From CADEFX01 sp050260355 (GTDB lineage: Bacteria; Pseudomonadota; Alphaproteobacteria; Rhizobiales; Hyphomicrobiaceae), in contig JBLNBZ010000122.1 of the NCBI GenBank assembly GCA_050260355.1, positions 1-55,783 of the forward strand: 55,783 nt of DNA, written 5' to 3'. The notes beneath the pieces are model-generated. The model was given only the letters and a program-made list of their open reading frames with translations, ran no database searches and was not told where the DNA came from. Shown here piece by piece: positions 26,184 to 35,745 of this stretch. Numbering within the stretch: position 1 is the stretch's first letter; each line of letters starts with the position of its first letter. The position numbers were made by a program, and so were the translations under genes.

Positions 26184-26606
26184 ATGCCCCCAGCCTCACC
26201 CGATCTGTCCGCAATCCGCCCCGGCCTCAGCGGCACGGCTGACCTCATCGTTGCGCCCGAGCATACGGCGCCTCATGTCGGCTCGGGGCGGATCGTGGTG
26301 CTGGCGACGCCCGTGATGATCAACGTCATCGAGGCGGCGGCGCTGGCAGCGATGGAGCATCTGCTGCCGGCCGGATATCAGAGCCTCGGCATCCACCTCG
26401 ACGTGCGCCATTTCGCGGCGACGCCCGTCGGCTTGCGCATCACCGCGCAGGCGGAGGTGACCGCGGTCGAAGGCCGCATGATCACGTTCCGGGTCGAGGT
26501 GCGCGACGAGCGCGAGCTGATCGGCGACGGCACGCACCAGCGCGTGGTGGTCAACGTGGCGCGTTTCGACGAGCGTGTGCGGCGCAAGGCGAACGGGCCG
26601 GCCTGA
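26184..26606 (+). CDS. FlK-like hotdog-fold thioesterase
   Basis: A 140-residue single hotdog domain. The catalytic pattern of fluoroacetyl-CoA thioesterase relatives is visible: Thr and Glu in VLATPVMINVIEAAALAAMEHLL, and His in HLDVRHFAATPVG. FlK itself protects against fluoroacetate, but most bacterial relatives have unknown acyl-CoA substrates. It is an isolated gene directly after the foreign-looking AIPR gene, with normal high-GC composition, so the transferred segment ends before it. Confidence 0.8.
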   Translation: MPPASPDLSAIRPGLSGTADLIVAPEHTAPHVGSGRIVVLATPVMINVIEAAALAAMEHLLPAGYQSLGIHLDVRHFAATPVGLRITAQAEVTAVEGRMITFRVEVRDERELIGDGTHQRVVVNVARFDERVRRKANGPA

Positions 26607-26650
26607 GCGGTGTCACGCACTTCGCACGAGCCGCCGCCAAGGCAGCGGCG

Positions 26651-27130
26651 TCAAAGACCCTCCGGACCCTTCCCTGGCGGAATTCTCGGCAGCTCGGGCG
26701 GGGGCGATGGTCCTATCGTTTCCACGCGGTGCGCGGCCAGCCGCATGAAGGCCTCCACCATGGCGGCATCGTGATACTCGTCGACGCGCACGATCTGCCC
26801 GTTCCTGGCGGTGAAGACCATGCGCTTGCTGCCCGACAGAACTTCCCCGGTCGCTCGGTGACGATAGGCAAAGCGCACCTGTGCGCGCACCACGTCGCCG
26901 TCAACGGACATGATCGTCGGCTCGTATTTCAGATAATCGAACTGGGTGAGAACGTCGTAGAGGGCATGGCGGCAGTTGTCCCTGCCGCGCGTCTCGCCGC
27001 CGTGAGGCAAGGCCGTCTCGGAGATGTAAAGCATGTAGACGACGTCCTCGTTGGCGAGGCTGAGCGCCATCTCGACGTCCTGCACGGTCCAGTAGGTGAA
27101 GAACGAGTTTACGATGGCCCAGCTGTCCAT
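26651..27130 (-). CDS. SnoaL/NTF2-like protein
   Basis: About 159 residues with a SnoaL-like cone fold: an N-terminal helix (DSWAIVNSFFTYWTVQDVEMALSLANEDVVYML), then TRGRDNCRHALYDVL and a run of beta strands ending NGQIVRVDEYHDAAMVEAF. This fold serves enzymes such as ketosteroid isomerases and polyketide cyclases as well as non-enzymatic proteins, so no reaction is assigned. The ATG at 27130 has GTGGAGATT just upstream, better than the earlier in-frame ATG. The C-terminus is proline-rich. Confidence 0.7.
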   Translation of the reverse strand: MDSWAIVNSFFTYWTVQDVEMALSLANEDVVYMLYISETALPHGGETRGRDNCRHALYDVLTQFDYLKYEPTIMSVDGDVVRAQVRFAYRHRATGEVLSGSKRMVFTARNGQIVRVDEYHDAAMVEAFMRLAAHRVETIGPSPPPELPRIPPGKGPEGL

Positions 27131-27258
27131 GACGCAATCTCCACGTGCGAAGATTGCCGCCAAAGAATCGGATCTGCCACAAAAATCCGCGTACGTCCTA
27201 AGTCGATATTGCGCCTGGTCTGAACGGCCACGCGGGCGGCGCCGCGGAAGTGGCGGAC

Positions 27259-27891
27259 TTACGTCGCCTCCTGCTGCTTCTGCAGCTCGGCGTCCTTCGC
27301 CGTCGAACGTTGCAGGGCGGGGCGTTCGGCAAGGCGCGCCGAGTAGGCCGCGAACTCGGGCCGCTGCGGCAGCAGACCGAAGATCGTGCCCCAGCGGATG
27401 CCCGAGCCGATCACCACGTCGGCGGCCGTGAACTGGCTGCCCATGAGGTACGGGCTCGCGGCGGCTGCGGCCTTGGCCAGCACGTCCACCACCGTCTCAT
27501 ACTCGCCGAAGCCGAGGGCCGCGCGCGGCGGGTCCTCCTTGCGCGGAAACCGCTTCTCCATGATGGCGGGCTCCACGCAGCTCGGGCCGAAGAATAGCCA
27601 CTTCAGGTAGACGCCGCGCCGCGGGTCGCCCACCGGGATATTCAGCTTCGCCTGCGGAAACTCGTCGGCGAGATAGGCGCAGATGGCGGCCCCTTCCGTG
27701 ATGACGGTGTCGCCGTGCCTCAGCGCCGGCACCTTGCCCATCGGATTGATGGCAAGGTACTCGGGCTTCAAGTTCTCCCCCTTCTTGAAACTGACAAGAT
27801 GAATGTCATACGGCTGGCCCAGCTCCTCCAGCATCCAGTGCACGATCGAGGAGCGGGACGGGGCGGCGTGATAGAGCGTCAGCTTGGCCAT
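27259..27891 (-). CDS. Glutathione S-transferase family protein
   Basis: A 210-residue GST. The N-terminal thioredoxin-like half reads KLTLYHAAPSRSSIVHWMLEELG, with the glutathione-binding INPMGKVPAL and VITEGAAICAYLADEF. A helical C-terminal half contains the buried motif QFTAADVVIGSGI. It would conjugate or reduce substrates with glutathione; the substrate is unknown. It is a single gene with a clear ATG start and sits apart from the SnoaL-like gene on the same strand. Confidence 0.9.
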   Translation of the reverse strand: MAKLTLYHAAPSRSSIVHWMLEELGQPYDIHLVSFKKGENLKPEYLAINPMGKVPALRHGDTVITEGAAICAYLADEFPQAKLNIPVGDPRRGVYLKWLFFGPSCVEPAIMEKRFPRKEDPPRAALGFGEYETVVDVLAKAAAAASPYLMGSQFTAADVVIGSGIRWGTIFGLLPQRPEFAAYSARLAERPALQRSTAKDAELQKQQEAT

Positions 27892-28095
27892 TGCGAAACT
27901 CCTTGAACCACCTATCTATGACAACGCTGCTTCCCTCCCAGTGTTGCCCGTCATTGAGCCGGATTTGGGAAGACTTGCCTGCGGCAAGCCGCGCAGGACA
28001 AGAGGGCGCAGCTTGGGATATTGGAGGCCGTTTGCATGCCGCCGATGACGGCGGGCGGATCGTGGGCGCTGGGTGACGGATCGAGAAAGGATGCA

Positions 28096-28461
28096 ATGAG
28101 GGACTTCAAGGAACAAAAGCTGGACGAGCGCATGAGGCGCGCTGCCGAGGCCAAGCGGCAGATACTCGAGAAATTCCGGTCTCGGCCTGCCGACGACGAT
28201 CCCGCCGTGCTCGAGCGAAGGGCCAAGAGGGCCGAGATCGCCGCAGCACGTGCGGCTCGCGAGGCCGAGCGCAAGCGAATCAAGGAAGAGCAAGCCGCGG
28301 CCAAGGCTGCTCAGGAGGCCGTCGAGAAAGCCGCCCGGATCGAGCGCGAGAAGCGCGAGGCCATCGAGCGCGTAATCCGCGAGGCCGCGGAGGCCGCCGA
28401 GCGCAAGGCCGAGCGCGACCGGCGCTACGCCGCACGCAAGGCGCGGGCGCAGAAGCGCTGA
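28096..28461 (+). CDS. DUF6481 coiled-coil protein
   Basis: About 121 residues, almost wholly alpha-helical and charged (runs of Glu, Lys, Arg and Ala). It begins MRDFKEQKLDERMRRAAEAKRQILEKFRSRP and then has DPAVLERRAKRAEIAAARAAREAER, the pattern of the DUF6481 family found across Alphaproteobacteria. The function is unknown. The ORF opens upstream at 28021, but the ATG at 28096, with AAAGGA nearby, gives the family's usual start. Confidence 0.78.
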   Translation: MRDFKEQKLDERMRRAAEAKRQILEKFRSRPADDDPAVLERRAKRAEIAAARAAREAERKRIKEEQAAAKAAQEAVEKAARIEREKREAIERVIREAAEAAERKAERDRRYAARKARAQKR

Positions 28462-28801
28462 GGGCCTGCACCCTCCCCGCAGGCTTTAGTCCGGGTGGAG
28501 CTTGGCGACCTCGCACCCGGCACGGTCTTCGACCGACACGGGTGCTGAGCCGACGGACCGGACCGTCGGCCATGCCTTTCTCCCGGTGATCGCGGCATAG
28601 TAGAGCGCAAGCTTGCCTCGCCAGCAACGCAGCTGGCGCATCGCGCGAGCCTCGCAACGCACCGCTCGGAGCGTGCCGAGCCGCCTTTCCATTGATCCTC
28701 TGCCTCATCCGCGGGTTTCTCCCGATTTCGCCGACCACCCTCGACGTGCAGGGCTTGGCGACCGAACAAGATCGGTCCTGTCATCTGCTTGGAGGTGTGA
28801 A
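28462..28801. other. Intergenic region upstream of the Cys-rich/PRC-barrel gene
   Basis: No convincing gene. A 68-codon minus-strand frame (28486-28692) has no recognisable domain and no good ribosome site. The plus-strand gene at 28802 presumably has its promoter here. Confidence 0.45.
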
Positions 28802-29578
28802 ATGGCGAACGTGCTACGTGCAGTGTTGGCGGGCGTTGCGATCGTCGCATCCACTGGAGCAGCACCCAGTGCTTTCGCACAGTCGCAGCAGCTTCCGCCG
28901 AAGGCAGCGCCGCCCGCGCAGCAGCAGCAACAGCCGCCACCCCAGCAGTCCCAACAGCCCTCATCGACGGGGCTGCGCGAGCGCGTTGCCGATGCGATCC
29001 GCCAAGTGCAGAGCGCCTGCGGTGATGAGCTGCGCAACTTCTGTAGCACCGTGACGCCTGGCGATGGCCGGCTCCTGTTGTGCATGCAGGCACACGAGGA
29101 CAAGCTCAGCTCCCGGTGCGAGCTGACGCTGTTCCAGACTTCCCGCAACGTTGCGCAGGCCATGCACCGCATCGAGCGCATCGCCGAGGCCTGCTGGAAC
29201 GACATTCAGGCACGCTGCATCGGCAATGGGTCGATCGCCAAGTGCATGATCGACAACCGCGCCTCGCTGTCTCCCGCGTGCCAGTCCGTCGTCGCCGCCA
29301 TTCAACAGGAGAGCCCCGAGCAGCAGCCCCGGCTGGCCGACTTTACCGGGAAGCCGGTCTTCAGCTCGGACGGCATCAAGCTCGGCCAGGTCACGAATGT
29401 GCAGTTTGCCCCCGACGGAAGCCTGCAGATGATCCAGGCGGAGCTCGGCGGCTGGCTGGGATTGGGCGCAACCCAGGTGCTCATCAGTCCCGATGAGTTC
29501 GAGCAGCGCAGCGATCGCCTCGAGCTCAAGATGGCCGCGGACCAGGTCTGGTCGGCGATATCAGGGCAGAAGCAATAA
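28802..29578 (+). CDS. Secreted Cys-rich (GLG1-like) plus PRC-barrel protein
   Basis: About 258 residues. A signal peptide (LRAVLAGVAIVASTGAAPSAFAQ) is followed by a Gln/Pro-rich linker. Then come two cysteine-rich repeats resembling GLG1 repeats (ACGDELRNFCSTVTPGDGRLLLCMQAHEDKLS and ACWNDIQARC...CMIDNRASLSPACQ). A C-terminal PRC-barrel starts near FTGKPVFSSDGIKLGQVTNVQF. GGAGGT lies 6 bases before the ATG. It is likely periplasmic with disulfides. This is the second secreted PRC-barrel protein in the window; neither has a known function. Confidence 0.78.
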   Translation: MANVLRAVLAGVAIVASTGAAPSAFAQSQQLPPKAAPPAQQQQQPPPQQSQQPSSTGLRERVADAIRQVQSACGDELRNFCSTVTPGDGRLLLCMQAHEDKLSSRCELTLFQTSRNVAQAMHRIERIAEACWNDIQARCIGNGSIAKCMIDNRASLSPACQSVVAAIQQESPEQQPRLADFTGKPVFSSDGIKLGQVTNVQFAPDGSLQMIQAELGGWLGLGATQVLISPDEFEQRSDRLELKMAADQVWSAISGQKQ

Positions 29579-29599
29579 GAGCCTGCCGCGGAGGCAGCG

Positions 29600-30250
29600 T
29601 CAGGCGCCGCGAACCGACACTCTCACGGTCTTTGCCGCGCCCGACGTGGCCCCTGCGCGGTCGGCGACGACGACGTCGAAGCTGGCGGTGGATCCGTTGG
29701 TCCCGTCGTGGGTGAAGCTGACGGCGCCGTTCCGCAGGTCGGCTTGCGTGAACTGGCTCACGGGCCGCGCCGGCGAGCCGGCAAGCGAGATGAAGCCGTG
29801 CGTGGCCTTCGACACCGTGAACGTCAGGTCGTCGGCCGAGTCGTCGGGATCGAGCGCGGTGAGATCCTGCATCGTGATCCGGACGGAGCGGCCCCTGTCG
29901 ACTGCGAGATCGAGGTCGCCCGCCAGAGTCGGCGGCACGTTGCGCACCTCGGCGCTGAGATTGCCTCCGGCCTCGAGCGCGAGCTGCCCGTATTGGACGT
30001 TGCCGCTGACCGAGCCGGAGCTGCGGATGCTGATCAGGTGCTTGACGACGACATTGCCTTCGAGCGTGCCCAGCACCTCGGCGTTGTCCGTCCGGACCGT
30101 GCCGTAGAGCCGTCCGCCCTCGTGCACCAGCACCTTCTCGGCCGCCAGCTGGCCCTCGACGTAGCCGTAAATCTCGATCTGGCGGCAGTTGCGAATTTCG
30201 CCCTGTATGGCGGTGTCTTCCCTGACAACGAGTACGCCGCTCACTGACAC
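29600..30250 (-). CDS. Bactofilin-domain protein fused to a cadherin-like (CSPG-type) repeat
   Basis: A 216-residue protein. Residues 1-105 show the bactofilin beta-helix pattern (IQGEIRNCRQIEIYGYVEGQLAAEKVLVHEGGRLYGTV, then EGNVVVKHLISIRSSGSVSGNV). Residues 115-215 look like one cadherin_3/CSPG repeat: LTALDPDDSADDLTFTVSKATHGFISLAG, FTQADLRNGAVSFTHDGTNGSTASFDVVVAD. Bactofilins are cytoskeletal and cytoplasmic, whereas this repeat type is normally extracellular. No signal peptide is seen. It starts at GTG 30250 (or 30244), with GGATGGGGA upstream. The stop is convergent with the Cys-rich/PRC gene. Confidence 0.75.
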   Translation of the reverse strand: MSVSGVLVVREDTAIQGEIRNCRQIEIYGYVEGQLAAEKVLVHEGGRLYGTVRTDNAEVLGTLEGNVVVKHLISIRSSGSVSGNVQYGQLALEAGGNLSAEVRNVPPTLAGDLDLAVDRGRSVRITMQDLTALDPDDSADDLTFTVSKATHGFISLAGSPARPVSQFTQADLRNGAVSFTHDGTNGSTASFDVVVADRAGATSGAAKTVRVSVRGA

Positions 30251-30385
30251 TTCCCCATCCCTGACCGCTCACACGCCCGCGAGCTTGGATAGCAATTTAG
30301 CCAACTTCGGGGCCAAGTTCCGCGCCCGAGCCCTGTTTGATAGGCTGGCAGCCCGCAGCGGCACTTTCGGAGAGGCCAGCCCACG

Positions 30386-30862
30386 GTGTCCAAGCGCAGC
30401 GCAGGTCTCCTCCTCTACCGGGGCCCCGAGCCCGAGGTTCTGCTCGTCCATCCGGGCGGGCCGTTCTGGGCCCGCAGGGACGATGGCGCCTGGAGCATCC
30501 CCAAAGGCGAGTACGAGGAGGGCGAGGAGCCCGAGACCGCAGCCAGGCGCGAGTTCGCCGAGGAGACCGGCTATGAGCCCGCCGGCTCGGCGCTTGCGCT
30601 CGGGTCCTTCCGCCAATCGGCCGCCAAGACGGTGATGGTGTGGGCGCTGGAAGGCGACTTCGATCCAGCCACGCTTCAAAGCAACACCTTCACGATGGAG
30701 TGGCCGCCGCGGTCCGGGCACCTCGGGACGTTTCCGGAGGTCGATCGCGCGGCGTGGTTCACGCCGCCGCAAGCCGAGCGCAAGATTCTGAAAGGGCAAC
30801 TGCCCATCCTCGATGCGCTCTACCGAAAGCTGCGCGAACGCGGGCCCCGCAAAGGCGTTTAG
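30386..30862 (+). CDS. Nudix hydrolase
   Basis: A 158-residue Nudix protein. The complete Nudix box is present (GEYEEGEEPETAARREFAEETGYE). It starts SKRSAGLLLYRGPEPEVLLVHPGGPFWARRDDGAWSIPKG, a form seen in diadenosine polyphosphate- or NTP-cleaving members. It hydrolyses nucleoside diphosphates linked to another group; the substrate is not determined. The GTG at 30386 has GGAGAGG about 12 bases upstream and divides it from the divergent bactofilin gene. Confidence 0.9.
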   Translation: MSKRSAGLLLYRGPEPEVLLVHPGGPFWARRDDGAWSIPKGEYEEGEEPETAARREFAEETGYEPAGSALALGSFRQSAAKTVMVWALEGDFDPATLQSNTFTMEWPPRSGHLGTFPEVDRAAWFTPPQAERKILKGQLPILDALYRKLRERGPRKGV

Positions 30863-30996
30863 CAAGCGGGTAAGCATAAGCTCGTTGCCCGCGAGCGTTC
30901 TCTTTCGCCGCAGCGGCGGGAGCCGCGCAGGCCAGCGCAAGCGGCGGGCTGCGCAGCCTGTGGGACACGATCACGAGCGTGCTCAAGTAGCGACCG

Positions 30997-31788
30997 CTAT
31001 CGGCCCTTCCAGTTGGGCTTGCGCTTCTCGGCGAAGGCCTTCGGGCCTTCGATCGTATCCTCGCTCGTGGTCAGAGCCACGTAGGCGGGATAGTTCATAT
31101 TGCGCATGGCCGTCTCGAGAGAGGGAACGTCGAGCGAGCGCAGCACCGCCTGCTTGGTTGCGCGCACGCTCATGGGCGAGCACTCCAGGATCATCTGCGC
31201 CCAGCGTCGCGCCTCCTGCATGAGATCGGCGTGCGGCACGACGGCCGTGACGAAGCCCATCTCGTAGCCCTCCTGCGCCGACACGTGCCGGCCGGTGAGC
31301 AGCATGCCCATGGCCTTCTTGAGCGGAATGGTGCGTGGCAGCCTTTGGAGTCCGCCGCCGCCAGCAGCAAGGCCCACGCGCGGCTCGGGCAGTGCGAACT
31401 TCGCGCGATCGGAGGCAATGATGAGGTCGCACGCCAGCGCGATCTCGAAGCCGCCGCCCATGGCGATGCCGTTGACGGCCGCAATCACCGGCTTGTCGAG
31501 GTCGTGGCGGAAGGTGAGGCCGCCGAAGCCCTTCGGCGGCGAGACCGGCCGCTTGCCGGTCTTGGCCCTGAGCTCGGCATGATACTTGAGGTCGTTGCCG
31601 GCCGAGAACGCGCGGTCGCCGGCGCCGGTGATGATCGCTACCCACAGCTCGGGATTGGCGGCGAACTCATCGAAGGCATCCGACAGCTCCTGGCTCGCCA
31701 TCGGGTGCAGCGCGTTGAGCACGTCGGGCCGGTTGATGGTGACGAGCATCAGCCGTCCGTCGATCTCGACCTTGCTGAATTGGCCCAT
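30997..31788 (-). CDS. Enoyl-CoA hydratase/isomerase (crotonase) family protein
   Basis: A 263-residue crotonase-fold enzyme. The oxyanion-hole segments are GDRAFSAGNDLKYH and AVNGIAMGGGFEIALACDLIIAS. The active-site region is FALPEPRVGLAAGGGGLQRLPRTIP, with a Glu in PEPRVG. The ATG at 31788 has AAGGAAG upstream; a much longer open frame through the permease gene is a shadow. It lies 23 bp after livHM and ends the ABC-transporter cluster, so it may act on the CoA ester of the imported compound. The carnitinyl-CoA dehydratase subgroup is possible but unproven. Confidence 0.87.
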   Translation of the reverse strand: MGQFSKVEIDGRLMLVTINRPDVLNALHPMASQELSDAFDEFAANPELWVAIITGAGDRAFSAGNDLKYHAELRAKTGKRPVSPPKGFGGLTFRHDLDKPVIAAVNGIAMGGGFEIALACDLIIASDRAKFALPEPRVGLAAGGGGLQRLPRTIPLKKAMGMLLTGRHVSAQEGYEMGFVTAVVPHADLMQEARRWAQMILECSPMSVRATKQAVLRSLDVPSLETAMRNMNYPAYVALTTSEDTIEGPKAFAEKRKPNWKGR

Positions 31789-31811
31789 CGTTCGCTTCCT
31801 TCTTGTCCGGT

Positions 31812-33668
31812 CTACAAGGCGCGTCCGGTGTACTTGGCGATCTCGCCTGCGATACCGCGCCTGAAGGCCAGCACGCACAGGATGAAGATGAAGCCCTGGA
31901 TGATCGTCACCCACTGTCCGAACTGCGCCAGGTAGTTCTGCATGCCGACGATGATGAAGGCGCCGACCACGGGCCCGAATACGGTACCAAGGCCGCCGAC
32001 CAGCGTCATCAGCACCGCCTCGCCCGACATGGTCCAGTGCACATCGGTGAGCGAGGCGAGCTGGAAGACGATCGCCTTGGTCGAGCCGGCCAATCCCGCC
32101 AGCATCGCCGACAGCACGAAGGCCATCAGCTTGTAGCGCTCGGTGCGATAGCCGAGCGAGACGGCGCGCGGCTCGTTCTCGCGGATGGCCTTGAGGACCT
32201 CGCCGAACGGCGAGTGGATGATGCGGTACATCAGCAGCAGCGCGCCGAACACGATGGCGAACACGACGCAATACATGATCGTCTGGTTCTTGAGATCGAG
32301 CAGGCCGAACATCATGCCTCTCGGCACGGCCTGGATGCCATCCTCGCCGCCGGTGAAGGGCGCCTGCACCGCGAAGAAAAAGATCATCTGCGCGAAGGCG
32401 AGCGTCGTCATGGCGAAGTAGATGCCCTGGCGCCGGATGGTCAGCATTCCGGTCACCACGCCCAGGGCGACCGCCGCGCCGGTCCCGGCGAGAATCGCCA
32501 CCTCCGGCGGCAATCCCCACACCTTGGCCGCGTGCGCACTCACATAGCCCGCAAGGCCGAAGAACATGGCGTGCCCGAACGAGAGCAGGCCACCGAAGCC
32601 GACGAGCAGGTTCACCGCGCAGGCGAACAGGGCGAAGCACATCGCCTTCATCAGGAACAGCGGGTAGATGAAGAACGGCGACACGATGAAGAACAGCGCC
32701 AGCAGGCCGAGGAACTTCAGCGCGCTGCGCCCGGCCTCGCCCGCCTTGGCCATGCCGCCGTGCTCGACCGCGCCCGCCTGCGCCGCAGCCCGTCCGAACA
32801 GTCCGGACGGCTTGACCAGCAGCACCAGCGCCATGATGACGAAGATGACGGTGCTGGACGCTTCGGGATAGAAAACCTTGGTCAGCCCCTCGATCACGCC
32901 GAGCGCAAAGCCGGTGATGATGGAGCCCATGATCGACCCCATGCCGCCGATCACCACCACGGCGAACACCACGACGATGAGGTCTGCGCCCATCAGCGGG
33001 TTCACCTGGTAGATCGGCGCCGCCAGCACGCCGGCCAGCGCGGCAAGGCCGACGCCGGCGCCGTAGGTCAGCGTGATCATGCGCGGCACGTTGACCCCGA
33101 ACGCGCGCACGAGAGCGGGATTCTCCGTGGCCGCGCGCAGATAGGCGCCGAGCTTCGTGCGCTCGATCAGGAACCATGTGATGAGACACACGCACAGCGA
33201 AAACACGATGACCCATGCCCTGTAGTTGGGCAGGAACATGAACGACAGCCGATGGCCGCCCTGCAGCGCATCGGGGATGGGATAGGGAATGCCGGAGGTG
33301 CCGTACTCGTGGCGGAAGGCGCCTTGAATGACCAGCGCCAGTCCGAAGGTCAGCAGCAGCCCGTAGAGGTGATCGAGGTTGTAGAGCCGCTTCAGCATCG
33401 TGCGCTCGATCACGACGCCTGTAATCGCCACGGCGATCGGCGCGATCAGCAGCGCCCACCAGTAGTTGATGCCTAGATACTGAAGCAGGAAGTAGGCCAC
33501 GAACGCGCCCATCATGTACTGGGCGCCGTGCGTGAAGTTGATGATGTTGAGCATGCCGAAGATGACGGCAAGCCCGAGACTCAGCATCGCATAAAACGAG
33601 CCGTTGATCAGCCCGAGGAGAAGTTGGCCAAACAAGGCCTGCGGCGGAATACCCAGAAAGTCGAACAT
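31812..33668 (-). CDS. Fused branched-chain-type ABC permease (LivH-LivM)
   Basis: A 618-residue protein in which two permeases usually encoded separately are joined. Residues 1-300 are LivH-like (GLINGSFYAMLSLGLAVIFGMLNIINFTHGAQYMMGAF). A linker near 310-325 follows. Residues 330-618 are LivM-like (LLVGFGGLLSFGHAMFFGLAGYVSAHAA, AIRENEPRAVSLGYRTERYKLMAFVLSAMLAGLAG). About 16 helices are predicted. It forms the membrane channel of the importer encoded with livG, livF and livK on the same strand. The substrate may be an amino acid or an aromatic or short-chain acid. Confidence 0.92.
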   Translation of the reverse strand: MFDFLGIPPQALFGQLLLGLINGSFYAMLSLGLAVIFGMLNIINFTHGAQYMMGAFVAYFLLQYLGINYWWALLIAPIAVAITGVVIERTMLKRLYNLDHLYGLLLTFGLALVIQGAFRHEYGTSGIPYPIPDALQGGHRLSFMFLPNYRAWVIVFSLCVCLITWFLIERTKLGAYLRAATENPALVRAFGVNVPRMITLTYGAGVGLAALAGVLAAPIYQVNPLMGADLIVVVFAVVVIGGMGSIMGSIITGFALGVIEGLTKVFYPEASSTVIFVIMALVLLVKPSGLFGRAAAQAGAVEHGGMAKAGEAGRSALKFLGLLALFFIVSPFFIYPLFLMKAMCFALFACAVNLLVGFGGLLSFGHAMFFGLAGYVSAHAAKVWGLPPEVAILAGTGAAVALGVVTGMLTIRRQGIYFAMTTLAFAQMIFFFAVQAPFTGGEDGIQAVPRGMMFGLLDLKNQTIMYCVVFAIVFGALLLMYRIIHSPFGEVLKAIRENEPRAVSLGYRTERYKLMAFVLSAMLAGLAGSTKAIVFQLASLTDVHWTMSGEAVLMTLVGGLGTVFGPVVGAFIIVGMQNYLAQFGQWVTIIQGFIFILCVLAFRRGIAGEIAKYTGRAL

Positions 33669-33749
33669 GCTCTGCTCGTCGACAGTCGCGTAGCAATAGG
33701 CCGCTCCGTCGGCGTGCAGCCGGCGGAACGGCCCGGTGGCGCCGATCGG

Positions 33750-34961
33750 CTACTTCTTGACGAGGGGGCAGTCGCCCTTGTCCATCGGGCGGAAAGCCTC
33801 CTCCGCCGGGATGGTGGCGCGCACCTTGTGATAGTCCCAAGGACCCTTCGACTCCTCGGGCTTCTTCACCTCGACCAGATAAGCCGGATGGATCTTGCGG
33901 CCGTCCGCACGGATGCTGCCTTTGCCGAACAGCGGATCGTCGGTCGGCATCTCCTTCATCTTGGCGACGACCTTGGCGCCGTCGGAGGCATCCTTGAGCG
34001 CCTCGATGGCCTTGAGGTAGTGCGTCACGGCCGAGTAGACGCCGGCGTGGACCATGGTCGGATGCACGCCCTTGAACTGCGGCGCAAACCGCTTGGCGAA
34101 GGCGCGCGTCTGCTCGTTCTGATCCCAATAGAACGTCTCGGTGAAGATCAGGCCTTGCGCCGTCTTGAGGCCGAGGGCGTGCACATCCGTGATGAACACG
34201 AGCAGCCCGGCCAGGTTCTGCCCGCCCGCAACGATGCCGAACTCGGCGGCCTGCTTGATCGAGTTGGTGGTGTCGCCGCCCGCATTGGCAAGCCCGATGA
34301 TCTTGGCCTTCGAGGACTGCGCCTGCAGCAGGTATGAGGAGAAGTCGGAGCTATTCAGCGGATGGCGGACCTTGCCCAGGACCTTGCCGCCGGCAGCCAG
34401 CACAACCGCCTCGGTATCCCGCTCGAGCGCGTGCCCGAACGCATAGTCGGCAGTCAGAAAGAACCAGGTGTCGCCGCCGGTCTTGATGATGGCATTGCCG
34501 GTGCCGTTGGCGAGCGCCCAGGTGTCGTAGGTCCAGTGCACGGTGTTCGGCGTGCAGGCCTTGCCCGTCAGGTCGGCCGTCGCCGCGCCCGAGACGAGCA
34601 GCACCTTGTTCTTCTCCTTGACGACGCCGTTGACCGCCAGCGCCACCGCGGAGTTCGGCACGTCGACGATGACATCGACCTTGTCGACGTCCAGCCACTG
34701 GCGCGCCACCGTCGTGCCGACGTCCGGCTTGTTCTGGTGGTCGGCAGAGACGAACTCCACCTTGATGCCTTTCTTCTCGGCGCCGAAATCCTCAGCAGCC
34801 ATGCGAGCCGCGAGAGCCGAGCCCTGGCCCGACAGGTCCGAGTACAGGCTCGACATGTCCGTCAGGATGCCGATCTTCACCGAGGTCTGCGCGTGGGCCG
34901 CAGTCGCCGTGCCGAGCGCGGCAGCGAGAGCCAGAGCTCTCCAAATTGTCCTGTCCACCAT
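33750..34961 (-). CDS. Branched-chain-type ABC transporter substrate-binding protein
   Basis: A 403-residue periplasmic protein. The signal peptide (WRALALAAALGTATAAHAQ) is followed by a type-I binding fold (VKIGILTDMSSLYSDLSGQGSALAARMA, WLDVDKVDVIVDVPNSAVALAV, YDTWALANGTGNAI). It belongs to the LivK/Peripla_BP_6 family. The ligand is uncertain; many such proteins in Rhizobiales bind aromatic or hydroxy acids rather than leucine. GGAGGAG precedes the ATG. It is downstream of livF and upstream of the fused permease. Confidence 0.92.
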   Translation of the reverse strand: MVDRTIWRALALAAALGTATAAHAQTSVKIGILTDMSSLYSDLSGQGSALAARMAAEDFGAEKKGIKVEFVSADHQNKPDVGTTVARQWLDVDKVDVIVDVPNSAVALAVNGVVKEKNKVLLVSGAATADLTGKACTPNTVHWTYDTWALANGTGNAIIKTGGDTWFFLTADYAFGHALERDTEAVVLAAGGKVLGKVRHPLNSSDFSSYLLQAQSSKAKIIGLANAGGDTTNSIKQAAEFGIVAGGQNLAGLLVFITDVHALGLKTAQGLIFTETFYWDQNEQTRAFAKRFAPQFKGVHPTMVHAGVYSAVTHYLKAIEALKDASDGAKVVAKMKEMPTDDPLFGKGSIRADGRKIHPAYLVEVKKPEESKGPWDYHKVRATIPAEEAFRPMDKGDCPLVKK

Positions 34962-34992
34962 GTCGTCTCTCCTCCCAGGAAAAAAGGTTGCG

Positions 34993-35737
<745 letters not shown>

Positions 35738-35745
<8 letters not shown>

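Noticed and set aside
28486..28692. 68-codon minus-strand frame in the spacer before the Cys-rich gene
   Set aside because: No domain, no good ribosome site and no matching neighbour; kept only as an open question.
30880..30996. Short plus-strand tail reading GLRSLWDTITSVLK before a stop
   Set aside because: It looks like the end of a helical protein, but there is no start codon in frame after the preceding stop, so it is at most a remnant.
30997..34128. 1043-codon minus-strand frame across livK, livHM and the crotonase gene
   Set aside because: Only its last 263 codons match a protein (the crotonase); the rest is a shadow of the permease and binding-protein genes.
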